DNA of 64,000 nt from the NCBI GenBank assembly GCA_018057825.1, contig JAGPCY010000040.1, positions 16,594-80,593 on the forward strand, given 5' to 3'. The notes under the pieces are model-generated. The model was not told where the DNA came from and searched no databases. It was given only the letters and a program-made list of their open reading frames with translations. The translations under genes and the position numbers were made by a program. The stretch is from Kofleriaceae bacterium. Lineage in GTDB: Bacteria; Myxococcota_A; Polyangia; Haliangiales; Haliangiaceae. Shown in pieces: positions 1-7,500 of this stretch; the first letter of the stretch is position 1, and the number at the start of each line of letters is the position of its first letter.

Positions 1-117
1 ACGGCCCTCGCAAGTGGCCAACGCCACAGTGGGCGGATATCGGCCCACACCGACGCCATGAGAAAATCGTGAGGGGATCCCCGCCGGCCACCCGTCCAGC
101 GCAACGAACTCCGCGGC

Positions 118-1575
118 TCACCCGCGCCGCAGCGCGCGCTTGAGCTGGGCCAGGAAGTCGCGGGCGATCGGGCGGGCGAACAGGAACGCGGCCGGGACGT
201 AGGCCGCGGCCCCGACGACGATCTCGACCGCGGTCAGGATCGCCGGGTGGGTGACGCCGAGCTCGCCCAGGCCGTAGCGCGTGCCGATCACCGCCCCGGC
301 CATCGCCGCGCACGCCAGGAGCGGACGGACGAAGGCGGCGATCATCGGGCCAGGGGCGATGCCGTCGGTGGTGACCACCACGCCGATCGTGATGAGCGAC
401 TGCACGCCGAAGGCGATGCCGACCGAGGCCGCGGCCCAGCGCGGCCCGAGCGACGCGAAGGCAAAGATGCACGCGAACAAGAGCACGACCTTGGCCGCCT
501 CGAGGATCATGAGCGTCCGGTTGCGCCCGAAGCTGGCCAGGTAGCTCGACACGCCCCAGGCCATCGGCCGCACCACCGACAGCACCGACAGCACGGTCAG
601 AAGCGGCGCCACGCCCTGCCACTCGTCGGACAGGAGCAGGGCGATCAGCGAGTCGCTGACCGCGCCCAGGCCGACCGCGAGGGGGAACACCGCCATCGCC
701 ATGAGGCCGGTCGAGCGGATCACCGCGGCCTTGCGCTGCTCGGGCGTGAGGCTGGCCATCGCCGGCAGGAGCACGCCGGTCATCTGCTCGCCGACCTGCA
801 CCGCCGGGATGTCGGCCAGGTTGTAGGCCATGTTGTAGGTGCCGGCGACGCCGGTGCCGAAGAAGTGAGCGAAGGCCAGGTTGTCCCAGTAGCGCGAGGC
901 GAAGTTGAAGACCTGCCCGGCGCCCACCGGCGCGCCGAACTTCATGATCGCGCGGAACCGCCCCCAGTCCCACGGCGAGCGCTCGAACCATCGCCAACCG
1001 GTCGCGCCGACGATGAGCCCGGTGGTCAAGACCGACTGCACGATGTTGCCGATCACGATCGCGTGACCGCCGAGGTCGGTCAGGCCGGCCAAGGACAGCG
1101 CGGTGGCGGTGAAGGCCAGCTCGCCCATGCCGTTGGCGATCGCCAGCTCGCGGAAGCGCAGCTCGCGGGCGAGGATCTTGTCGGGCACGGCGCCGACGCG
1201 GCGGATGAACACCGAGACGATCAGCCCCGGCAGGTAGGCCGCCAGGTCGGGCGCGTTGAACACCGGCGCGAACCACGGGCCGACCAACGCGGCGATCGCC
1301 AGCCCGACCACCGCGAAGGCCCAGTTGGTCATCGCGCAGTGGTAGGTCGCGGCCGGGCTGTCCGGACCGCGCACGATCATGTAGTGGTTGAAGCCCCAGT
1401 TCGACATCCAGTTGGCCGACTGGGCGAGGACCATCGCCGCCGACACCTCGCCGACCACCTCGGGGGCGAGCAACCGGGTCATGTACAGGGTCCCGATCAG
1501 CCCGACGACGCGGGCGCCGACCGAAGACGCGACGCTCCACAGGGCGCCGGAAGCGGCGCGTTTACCGACCGACAT
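118..1575 (-). CDS. MOP-superfamily oligosaccharide/lipid flippase (Wzx-like)
   Basis: A 485-residue, almost wholly hydrophobic protein of about 12-14 predicted membrane spans. Near the N-terminus it has the family pattern of polysaccharide flippases (GALWSVASSVGARVVGL, then LYMTRLLAPEVVGEVSAA). Such proteins move lipid-linked sugars or other polar lipids across the inner membrane. A conserved-looking segment with RRVGAVPDKILARELRFREL lies near residues 125-145. An ATG at 1575 is preferred because GGGCGG lies just upstream; an in-frame GTG at 1593 would add six residues. It lies 34 bp downstream of a CDP-alcohol phosphotransferase on the same strand and is probably the last gene of that operon. 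The cargo is unknown. Confidence 0.85.
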   Translation of the reverse strand: MSVGKRAASGALWSVASSVGARVVGLIGTLYMTRLLAPEVVGEVSAAMVLAQSANWMSNWGFNHYMIVRGPDSPAATYHCAMTNWAFAVVGLAIAALVGPWFAPVFNAPDLAAYLPGLIVSVFIRRVGAVPDKILARELRFRELAIANGMGELAFTATALSLAGLTDLGGHAIVIGNIVQSVLTTGLIVGATGWRWFERSPWDWGRFRAIMKFGAPVGAGQVFNFASRYWDNLAFAHFFGTGVAGTYNMAYNLADIPAVQVGEQMTGVLLPAMASLTPEQRKAAVIRSTGLMAMAVFPLAVGLGAVSDSLIALLLSDEWQGVAPLLTVLSVLSVVRPMAWGVSSYLASFGRNRTLMILEAAKVVLLFACIFAFASLGPRWAAASVGIAFGVQSLITIGVVVTTDGIAPGPMIAAFVRPLLACAAMAGAVIGTRYGLGELGVTHPAILTAVEIVVGAAAYVPAAFLFARPIARDFLAQLKRALRRG

Positions 1576-1609
1576 CGCCGCCCATGCTCGCACGCCGCGG
1601 ACGGCGGCG

Positions 1610-2809
1610 TCACGCCCGGGCGGCGCGCCGCGACCGGACGATCTTCAGATGGGTCGGGATCACCACCGCCAAGGTCACGACCGCGCCGACCGAAAGGAGC
1701 ACGAACCCGATCTCGGGCAGGTGGGCGATGGCCAGCGCGAGGACGCCGAGGTCGATGAAGTCGCGGCGAATGATCTGGGCCGCGGCGTCCGCGACGACCG
1801 CGCCCAGCGTGCGCGGCCCATCGGCCCGCACCCCGGGACCGATCTCGAGGGCCTTCGTGTAGTCCTGGTTGTTGGTCGAGTGGATGACGAAGATGCAGTA
1901 CCAGTAGATCAAGGACAGCGAGGCCACGGTCATGGCCAGGGCGGCGCCGGTGATGGCCAGGGCCGGCCAGCTCGGGTGCAGGTGCGAGACGTGGACGCCG
2001 ATGCCGGCGACCAGGGCCAGGCGGGCCAGGTCGTCGCCGATCGCGTCGAGCCAGGCCCCGGTCTTGGACATCTCGAGGCGCAGGCGCGCGACCTCGCCGT
2101 CGTTGGCGTCGACGATGCCGCCGACCACCAAGATCGCCAGGCCGATGATGTGCTCGGTCCGCGTGGGCCCAGCCGCGATCGCGCAGCCGACCAAGGACAG
2201 GATGATCGACAGCACGCTGATCGCGTTGGGCGTGAGCGGCGTGCGCAGGAACAGCTTGGTCAGGGGCCGGGCCGCCGGGCGGTAGAAGTACCGACACAGC
2301 CACGAGTCCAAGGGCTTGTCGACCAGCTCGTACTGCCAGGCGTCGGCGGCGGCGACCGCGGCGCGATCGGGGACCGGGAAGCGGGCGCGGCGATCGACCG
2401 CGACCGGGGTCGCGGCCGGCAGGGCGCGGCGCGCAGCGGCCAGCCCACCGTCGAGATCCGCGGCCAGGGCGGCGACAACCGTCGGGGCGTCGGCGGCGTC
2501 GATCGCCAGGGCCCCGGCGTCGGCGTCGCCGCGCTCCGGGTCGACGGCGTACCGAGCCCCCGGCGCGTCGCCGGCCAGGGGCTCGACCAAGGACGCGGCG
2601 ACCACCTGATTGCGGGCGTCGACGACCAGGAGCGGCCCGGTGAGGCGCGGGGCGGCGGCGGTCAGCTCGGCGGCGCTGGCGACCACGACCAGCCGCTCGC
2701 CGGTGAACCCGGCGCGGGTCGCGACCCGCCGACCACGCTCACCCAAGGTCAGGCCGGTGACGATCCGCCGGTCGCCGGGCGGCGACGCGATGACGAGGGC
2801 AGTGCGCAC
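1610..2809 (-). CDS. CDP-alcohol phosphotransferase with N-terminal nucleotidyltransferase-like extension
   Basis: A 399-residue membrane enzyme that should transfer a phospho-alcohol from CDP-alcohol to an acceptor hydroxyl. The full family signature D-x2-DG-x2-AR-x8-G-x3-D-x3-D is present as D234, D237, G238, A241, R242, G251, D255, D259, and TPNAISVLSI at about 193-202 is the typical first-helix motif. Residues 1-150 are soluble and resemble a degraded nucleotidyltransferase fold (an aGF..erlvvV segment followed by LLVVDA), but the catalytic G-x-G-x-R loop is absent. Inositol-phosphate enzymes of thermophiles carry an active version of such a domain. GTG start. It sits in a run with the HisC-like gene upstream and a flippase downstream. 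The alcohol substrate is not determinable from sequence. Confidence 0.85.
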   Translation of the reverse strand: MRTALVIASPPGDRRIVTGLTLGERGRRVATRAGFTGERLVVVASAAELTAAAPRLTGPLLVVDARNQVVAASLVEPLAGDAPGARYAVDPERGDADAGALAIDAADAPTVVAALAADLDGGLAAARRALPAATPVAVDRRARFPVPDRAAVAAADAWQYELVDKPLDSWLCRYFYRPAARPLTKLFLRTPLTPNAISVLSIILSLVGCAIAAGPTRTEHIIGLAILVVGGIVDANDGEVARLRLEMSKTGAWLDAIGDDLARLALVAGIGVHVSHLHPSWPALAITGAALAMTVASLSLIYWYCIFVIHSTNNQDYTKALEIGPGVRADGPRTLGAVVADAAAQIIRRDFIDLGVLALAIAHLPEIGFVLLSVGAVVTLAVVIPTHLKIVRSRRAARA

Positions 2810-2841
2810 GCGGTGTCGAGGTCGCGGTGTCGAGGTACGAG

Positions 2842-4080
2842 CTAGGAGATCGTGCGCGACAGGCCCATCGCCACCAGGGCGCTATGGACCGCGGCCGCGA
2901 CCCGATCCATCTCGAGGCCGATCGTGATCCGCACGTAGCCCGGGAAGCGCGAGGCGATGTCGCGGACGTAGATGTGGTCGTCCTCGAGGCGCTTGCACAG
3001 CTCGGCGGTCCGGCCCTCGGGGACCCGGATGCAGACGAAGTTCCCGGCGCCGCCGGTGCGGACGTCGACGCCGCGGTCGCGGAGGTCGACGACGAAGGCG
3101 TCGCGGGCCTCGTGGGTGGCCGCGACGTAGGGCCGGTAGTAGCTGTCGAACTCGCGCAGCGCCGCGGCGGCCGCGACCTGGGCGAGCTGGTTGACGCTCT
3201 TGGGGTTGTAGAACGGCCGCAGCTCGTCGAGGGTCGCCGGGTGGGCGATCACGTAGCCGCAGCGGACCGAGGCCAGGCAGAACGCCTTCGAGAAGGTCCG
3301 CGTCACGACCACGTTGCGGAACGCGGCGGCCAGGGGCGCGCAGGTCATCGGCTTGCCGGTGACCGGGTCGAGGGACGCGAACTCGTGGTAGGCCTCGTCG
3401 ACGACGAAGGTGACCTCGGGGAACCGCACCGCCAGGGTGCGGACGTCGTCGGCCGCCCACTGGGTGCCGGTCGGGTTGTTCGGCGAGACCAGGTAGACGA
3501 GCTGCGGCCGGTGGAAGGCCACGCCGGCGATCAGCGCGTCGAGGTCGGTGGTGAACGGGTCGGCCTGCTCGAAGCGGATGAGGCCGGCGCCGGTGCCGGC
3601 GACGTTCACGCAGAAGTGCTCGTAGGTCGGGGTCGGCGCGAGGGCGGTCTTGCCGTGGCCGAGGAGGCCATGGCACAGCAGGATCAACGCGTCGTCCGAG
3701 CCGTTGGTGATGAGCAGGTTCTCGACCGCCACGCCGCAGTAGTGGGCCAGCTCGTGCTGCAGGTCCTCGCCGCCCGAGAGCTGCGGGTACCACTTGAGGA
3801 AGTGGCCGTCGCCGGCCTGGATGTGGGCCACCATGGCGGCGGCCACGCTCGGCGGCGGGGCGATCGTGCCCTCGTTCCAGTCCAGCTTCTGGGCCGCGAA
3901 CGGCGCCGCGCTGCGCAGGATCTTCTCGAGGGAGGTGGTCGGGCTGTAGCGCGGCAGCTTGGCCGGCTGGTCCCGGTGCGCCTGGGCCTCGCGCACGGCC
4001 GCGAGATCGACCACATCGTGCTCGTGGGCGGGGACGACAGCGAGGTGTGCGCGGGACGTGGCCATGTGTCGGGCGACCAT
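2842..4080 (-). CDS. HisC/CobD-like PLP-dependent aminotransferase or decarboxylase
   Basis: A 412-residue fold-type I PLP enzyme of the histidinol-phosphate aminotransferase subfamily. Visible motifs are SPNNPTG (199-205), DEAYHEF (228-234, with Asp228 and Tyr231 as likely PLP contacts), TFSKAF with Lys265 as the Schiff-base lysine, SVRCGY at 271-276, and a late YVRITIG that supplies the carboxylate-binding Arg. The same subfamily includes decarboxylases of O-phosphothreonine and O-phosphoserine (CobD type). No other histidine-biosynthesis gene is nearby. Instead it neighbours cytidylyltransferases and CDP-alcohol phosphotransferases, so supplying an amino-alcohol phosphate or amino sugar for a head group is a plausible job (inference). 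It heads the minus-strand run and is divergent from the gene at 4292. Confidence 0.85.
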   Translation of the reverse strand: MVARHMATSRAHLAVVPAHEHDVVDLAAVREAQAHRDQPAKLPRYSPTTSLEKILRSAAPFAAQKLDWNEGTIAPPPSVAAAMVAHIQAGDGHFLKWYPQLSGGEDLQHELAHYCGVAVENLLITNGSDDALILLCHGLLGHGKTALAPTPTYEHFCVNVAGTGAGLIRFEQADPFTTDLDALIAGVAFHRPQLVYLVSPNNPTGTQWAADDVRTLAVRFPEVTFVVDEAYHEFASLDPVTGKPMTCAPLAAAFRNVVVTRTFSKAFCLASVRCGYVIAHPATLDELRPFYNPKSVNQLAQVAAAAALREFDSYYRPYVAATHEARDAFVVDLRDRGVDVRTGGAGNFVCIRVPEGRTAELCKRLEDDHIYVRDIASRFPGYVRITIGLEMDRVAAAVHSALVAMGLSRTIS

Positions 4081-4150
4081 GCAAAGCCAGGACCTACCCC
4101 GATTCCGCTGCGTTGCAGGGCCGCCTGTCGGCTTTTCACCACATCTTGAC

Positions 4151-4192
4151 GGGTGTCTGACACCCGAGTGACGTCGGGGTGTCTATCACCCC
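4151..4192. promoter_or_regulatory. Two tandem GGGTGTC-type palindromes in divergent spacer
   Basis: Positions 4151-4165 read GGGTGTCTGACACCC, a perfect palindrome around one central base. Positions 4176-4192 read GGGGTGTCTATCACCCC with 6-bp arms, and the shared core recurs 26 bp later. They lie in the 211-bp spacer between the divergent genes starting at 4080 and 4292, which suits paired operator sites. The alternative is a pair of REP-like elements, since palindromes of this general look accompany REP-associated transposases in other genomes. Confidence 0.5.
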
Positions 4193-4254
4193 CCGCGTCG
4201 TCGCCGCGTGCCAGGTCTAACCCACCGGGATCGCGTCGTCCAGTCCATGGTGGT

Positions 4255-4283
4255 TTGACAGGGCGGCCAGGTTGCAGCTTACT
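4255..4283 (+). promoter_or_regulatory. Possible sigma-70 promoter for the gene at 4292
   Basis: TTGACA at 4255-4260 matches the -35 consensus. After a 17-bp spacer comes CTTACT at 4278-4283, a weak -10 match. Transcription would begin almost at the ATG at 4292, implying a leaderless or near-leaderless mRNA. Perfect TTGACA is uncommon in DNA this GC-rich, which is the main argument for it. Confidence 0.3.
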
Positions 4284-4291
4284 GCCGCGCG

Positions 4292-5668
4292 ATGGGTCAG
4301 CCCGTGGACGCTGCGGTGATCGCCGTTACCTCCCGGGGGCAGGCCTGGCAGGGCGAGCGGGTGGCCGGGGTCGCGCTGCTCGAGCGCACCGCCATGGCCC
4401 TGCACCGCGCCGGGATGCGCCGGATCCTGGTCGCCGTGGCGGCCGACGGGGCGCCAGCGGTCGCCGCCCAGCTCGCCGCCGCCGCCGTCTTGCGCCGCAA
4501 CCGGGTCGAGGTGGCGGTGATCAGCGCGCCGACCACGGCCCAGGCCCTCGTGGCCGCCGTCCCCGAGGCTGGCGCCGTCGTCGTCGGCCCGGCGGTGGTG
4601 TTCGACCCCGGCGTGGCCAAGCGCCTGGCCGCCCTCGACGATCGCGACGGCGACGTCTGGCTGGCCACGGCGCCGGGGGCGGTCGACGGCGCCCTGGCGG
4701 TGGCCCGGACCGCCGACCGGGTGACCGCGGTCGGGCAGGGCGGCGACGTCGCGATCGGTCTGGCCCGGGTCGGGGTCGGCTTCGCCGCGGCCGCGACCGC
4801 GGCCCTGGCCGAGCGCCCCACGGCCTCGGTGGCGGCGCTCCTCGACGCGCTGGTGCGGCGCGACCGGGTCCGCGTGCTCGAGGTCGGCGCCGCCCTGTGG
4901 CACCCGGCCTCGACGTCCGCCGAGCGCGCGGCAGCGCGGACCAAGCTCCTGCGCGCCCTGACCAAGCCCACCGATGGCCTGATCTCCAAGCTGATCAACC
5001 GCCGCGGTTCGCGCGTGGTGACCGGCGCGCTCCTCGACACGGGCCTGACGCCCAACCAGATGACCCTGATCGCGGCGGTGTTCGGTGCGGTCGGCATCGC
5101 CCTGGTCGCGCGCGGCACCTGGGCCCTGGTCGCCCTGGGCGCCACCCTGGTCCAGCTCCAGTCGATCCTCGACGGCTGCGACGGCGAGCTGGCCCGCCTC
5201 ACGTTCCGCAGCTCGCGGATCGGTGAGTGGCTCGACTCGATCGTCGACGACGGCATGAACGTGGCGTACCCCCTGGCGCTGGGAGCCGCGGCGGCGGCGC
5301 TCCACGGCGAGCCGGCGTGGTGGTGGGTCGGCGTCGTCGGGGCCGCCGGCTTCGCGACCCACTCGGCGGTGATCTACGCCGACATCGCCCGCCGTCACGG
5401 CAGCGGCAACCCGTTCCTGTTCCGGTGGTGGTTCCAGAAGGACGACGCCTACCTGCAGCAGGCGCTGGCGTCGGGCAGCGGCGGGCTCAACCTGGTCGGG
5501 TTCTTCCACGCGCTCGGCCGGCGCGATCTGTTCCTGTTCGCGTTCATGGTGTGCGGCTGGCTCGGCCTGCCGGCGGTCGCGGCCGGCTGGTATGCCGTGA
5601 TCGCCGTGATCAATGGCGGTATGGCCGTGGCCCACGTCGCCGCCGGCGGCCTGCGCCTGCGCCGCTAG
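4292..5668 (+). CDS. CDP-alcohol phosphotransferase with pseudo-nucleotidyltransferase N-domain
   Basis: A 458-residue protein. Residues 1-200 look like a nucleotidyltransferase fold (ALLERTAMALHRAGMRRILV at about 28-47), but the G-x-G-x-R nucleotide loop is missing, with AVTSRGQAWQG in that place, so this half is probably not catalytic. Residues 220-458 form the membrane CDP-alcohol phosphotransferase domain with the complete motif D294, D297, G298, A301, R302, G311, D315, D319. The core DGCDGELAR is nearly identical to that of the gene at 9848. The architecture recalls fused inositol-1-phosphate cytidylyltransferase/di-inositol-phosphate-phosphate synthase. It ends directly at a hexanucleotide repeat array. 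The substrate is unknown. Confidence 0.85.
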   Translation: MGQPVDAAVIAVTSRGQAWQGERVAGVALLERTAMALHRAGMRRILVAVAADGAPAVAAQLAAAAVLRRNRVEVAVISAPTTAQALVAAVPEAGAVVVGPAVVFDPGVAKRLAALDDRDGDVWLATAPGAVDGALAVARTADRVTAVGQGGDVAIGLARVGVGFAAAATAALAERPTASVAALLDALVRRDRVRVLEVGAALWHPASTSAERAAARTKLLRALTKPTDGLISKLINRRGSRVVTGALLDTGLTPNQMTLIAAVFGAVGIALVARGTWALVALGATLVQLQSILDGCDGELARLTFRSSRIGEWLDSIVDDGMNVAYPLALGAAAAALHGEPAWWWVGVVGAAGFATHSAVIYADIARRHGSGNPFLFRWWFQKDDAYLQQALASGSGGLNLVGFFHALGRRDLFLFAFMVCGWLGLPAVAAGWYAVIAVINGGMAVAHVAAGGLRLRR

Positions 5669-5830
<162 letters not shown>

Positions 5831-5831
5831 C

Positions 5832-6647
5832 CTACCCGAGCGGCGCGCCTTCGCCCTTCCCCTCGAGCTCGCGGATCCTCCGGTCGGCCCGCACCACGTC
5901 GCGGGTGCGCACGCCGATCATGATCACCAGCTGCGCGACCTGGGTCGCCGACAGCACCCAGACCGCCAGGTCGAGCCGGCCGATCACCAGGGCCAGCCCC
6001 AGCCAGAACCACAGGTCGACCTCCTCGAAGCGCCACACCCGCGACGCCATCGTCAGGCCCCAGCGCAGCCACTGGCCGCGGGTCCGCGTCGGCGGTGGCG
6101 CGATCGCGATCGGCCGGGTCCGCGCCATCACCGCCGCCACCGGATCGGCCTGGGCCTCGAGCCAGCGCACCCGCTCGCTCTCGGCGTGGGCCAGCCACTT
6201 CATGTAGCCGCACACGTTCATGCCGGTGACCCCGGCCAGGGCCAGGACGAGGTAGCCCGGCTCGCCCTCGGCGCGCGCGACCTGCCAGCCGGCCGCGCCC
6301 ATGATCGCGGCCCAGGTGATCATGTCGGACACCTTGTCGTAGAACGACCCGAGCTTGGTGAAGGCCCGACGGTAGCGGGCCAGGGTGCCGTCCATGTGAT
6401 CGAACAGCACGCCGACCTGGAGCAGCACCGCGGCCGCGACCCAGTGGTCGGGCGTGAGGATGAGCGCGGCGGCCCCGAGCTTGGCCAGGTTGCCGACGGT
6501 GGTGCAGCGGTTGGGCGTGACCCAGCGCCAGTCGGCGCACAGCCACAGGACCGCGATGGTCAGCGGCCGCACGATCAGCGCCGCGTACCACTCGGTCGAC
6601 TGGAAGTTGCGCAGCCGGCGCAGGCGGTCGGCGGCCGCCGGCGTCAT
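5832..6647 (-). CDS. CDP-alcohol phosphotransferase, stand-alone
   Basis: A 271-residue membrane protein carrying only the phosphotransferase domain, with the signature D83, D86, G87, A90, R91, G100, D104, D108. Its core DHMDGTLAR differs from the other three paralogues here. The ATG at 6647 overlaps the stop of the upstream cytidylyltransferase gene by 4 bases (ATGA), so the two are translationally coupled and are probably consecutive enzymes: the first makes a CDP-alcohol and this one transfers its phospho-alcohol part. This looks like a split form of the fused inositol-phosphate enzymes of thermophiles. The stop codon abuts the hexanucleotide array. The acceptor (lipid, inositol phosphate or glycan) is unknown. 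Confidence 0.87.
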   Translation of the reverse strand: MTPAAADRLRRLRNFQSTEWYAALIVRPLTIAVLWLCADWRWVTPNRCTTVGNLAKLGAAALILTPDHWVAAAVLLQVGVLFDHMDGTLARYRRAFTKLGSFYDKVSDMITWAAIMGAAGWQVARAEGEPGYLVLALAGVTGMNVCGYMKWLAHAESERVRWLEAQADPVAAVMARTRPIAIAPPPTRTRGQWLRWGLTMASRVWRFEEVDLWFWLGLALVIGRLDLAVWVLSATQVAQLVIMIGVRTRDVVRADRRIRELEGKGEGAPLG

Positions 6648-7393
6648 CGCCCGGCGCGCTCGGCGGCCAGGCGCGCCAGCTCGGCATCGGCGCGCTCGCG
6701 GGCGCCGGGGGTGTCGACGTCCTGCCAGAACGCGGTGCCGATGTCGGCGACCCGGGCCCGGCCGGTGGCGGCCAGCCGGCGGACGCCGTCGGACAGCGAG
6801 CAGTCGCCGCGGGCGTCGCGCTCGGCGGCCAGCGACTCGAGGAGGGGCGCGCCGATCGCGAACACCCCGCAGTCGACGCAGTCGAAGCCGGCCAGCTCCT
6901 TGCCGATGTCGACGATACGGCCGTCCTCGGTGCGGACCTTGGTGGCGTCGTCCATGTCGTAGATCTCGTCGAGCCGGCGGTCGACGCACAGGACCAGATC
7001 GGCGGCGGCGAGGTCGGCGGCGGCGGCCACCGCGGCCAGCTCGTGGTCGTAGACGTGATCCGACATCGCCAGGATGAACGGCGTCGGCACCACGCCGCGG
7101 GCGGCCAGGACCGACAGCCCCAGGCCGCGCTGATAGTCGGGGTTGGTGATCGTCGCCAGCTCCATGCGGCCGGCGAACTCGGCGCGCCAGCCGTCGAGGG
7201 CGGCGGCCAGCTCGTCGCCGCGATGGCCGATCACGACCCAGGCGGCGCGCACGCCGGCGGCGGCCATGGCGCGCAGGCTGCGCAGGAGCAGCGGCACGCC
7301 GGCCACCTCCCGGAGCGGCTTGGGTAGGTCGACGCCATCTTCGCGCAGCCGGGTGCCGAGCCCGGCGGCCAGGATCACCGCGCGATCGATCAT
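6644..7393 (-). CDS. Inositol-1-phosphate cytidylyltransferase-like nucleotidyltransferase
   Basis: A 249-residue sugar-nucleotidyltransferase fold. AVILAAGLGTRL with loop residues G11-R15 and KPL with Lys25 are the nucleotide-binding elements. DHVYDHE (112-118), ATKVRTEDGRIVDIGKEL (150-167) and FDCVDCGVF (170-178) recall the CTP:inositol-1-phosphate cytidylyltransferase domain of archaeal and thermophile IPCT/DIPPS proteins more than ordinary glucose-1-phosphate enzymes. It should make a CDP-alcohol, perhaps CDP-inositol, for the phosphotransferase whose start codon overlaps its stop. No inositol-phosphate synthase is visible in the window. The ATG at 7393 begins a divergent 107-bp spacer shared with the flippase at 7501. 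The substrate call rests on motif memory, not alignment. Confidence 0.8.
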   Translation of the reverse strand: MIDRAVILAAGLGTRLREDGVDLPKPLREVAGVPLLLRSLRAMAAAGVRAAWVVIGHRGDELAAALDGWRAEFAGRMELATITNPDYQRGLGLSVLAARGVVPTPFILAMSDHVYDHELAAVAAAADLAAADLVLCVDRRLDEIYDMDDATKVRTEDGRIVDIGKELAGFDCVDCGVFAIGAPLLESLAAERDARGDCSLSDGVRRLAATGRARVADIGTAFWQDVDTPGARERADAELARLAAERAGR

Positions 7394-7500
7394 GGCGCGC
7401 GCATACCACGTGGCCGCGCGCCGCGGCAAACCCCACACAATCGGGCAGGTGGCGGCGGCGCGCGACCGACCTATCCGTGTACGCTGTGCAGCGCGTACCG

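Noticed and set aside
2811..2837. Direct repeat GCGGTGTCGAGGT between two minus-strand genes
   Set aside because: It is only a two-copy 13-bp repeat near a start codon. It could mark a binding site but there is no symmetry or further support.
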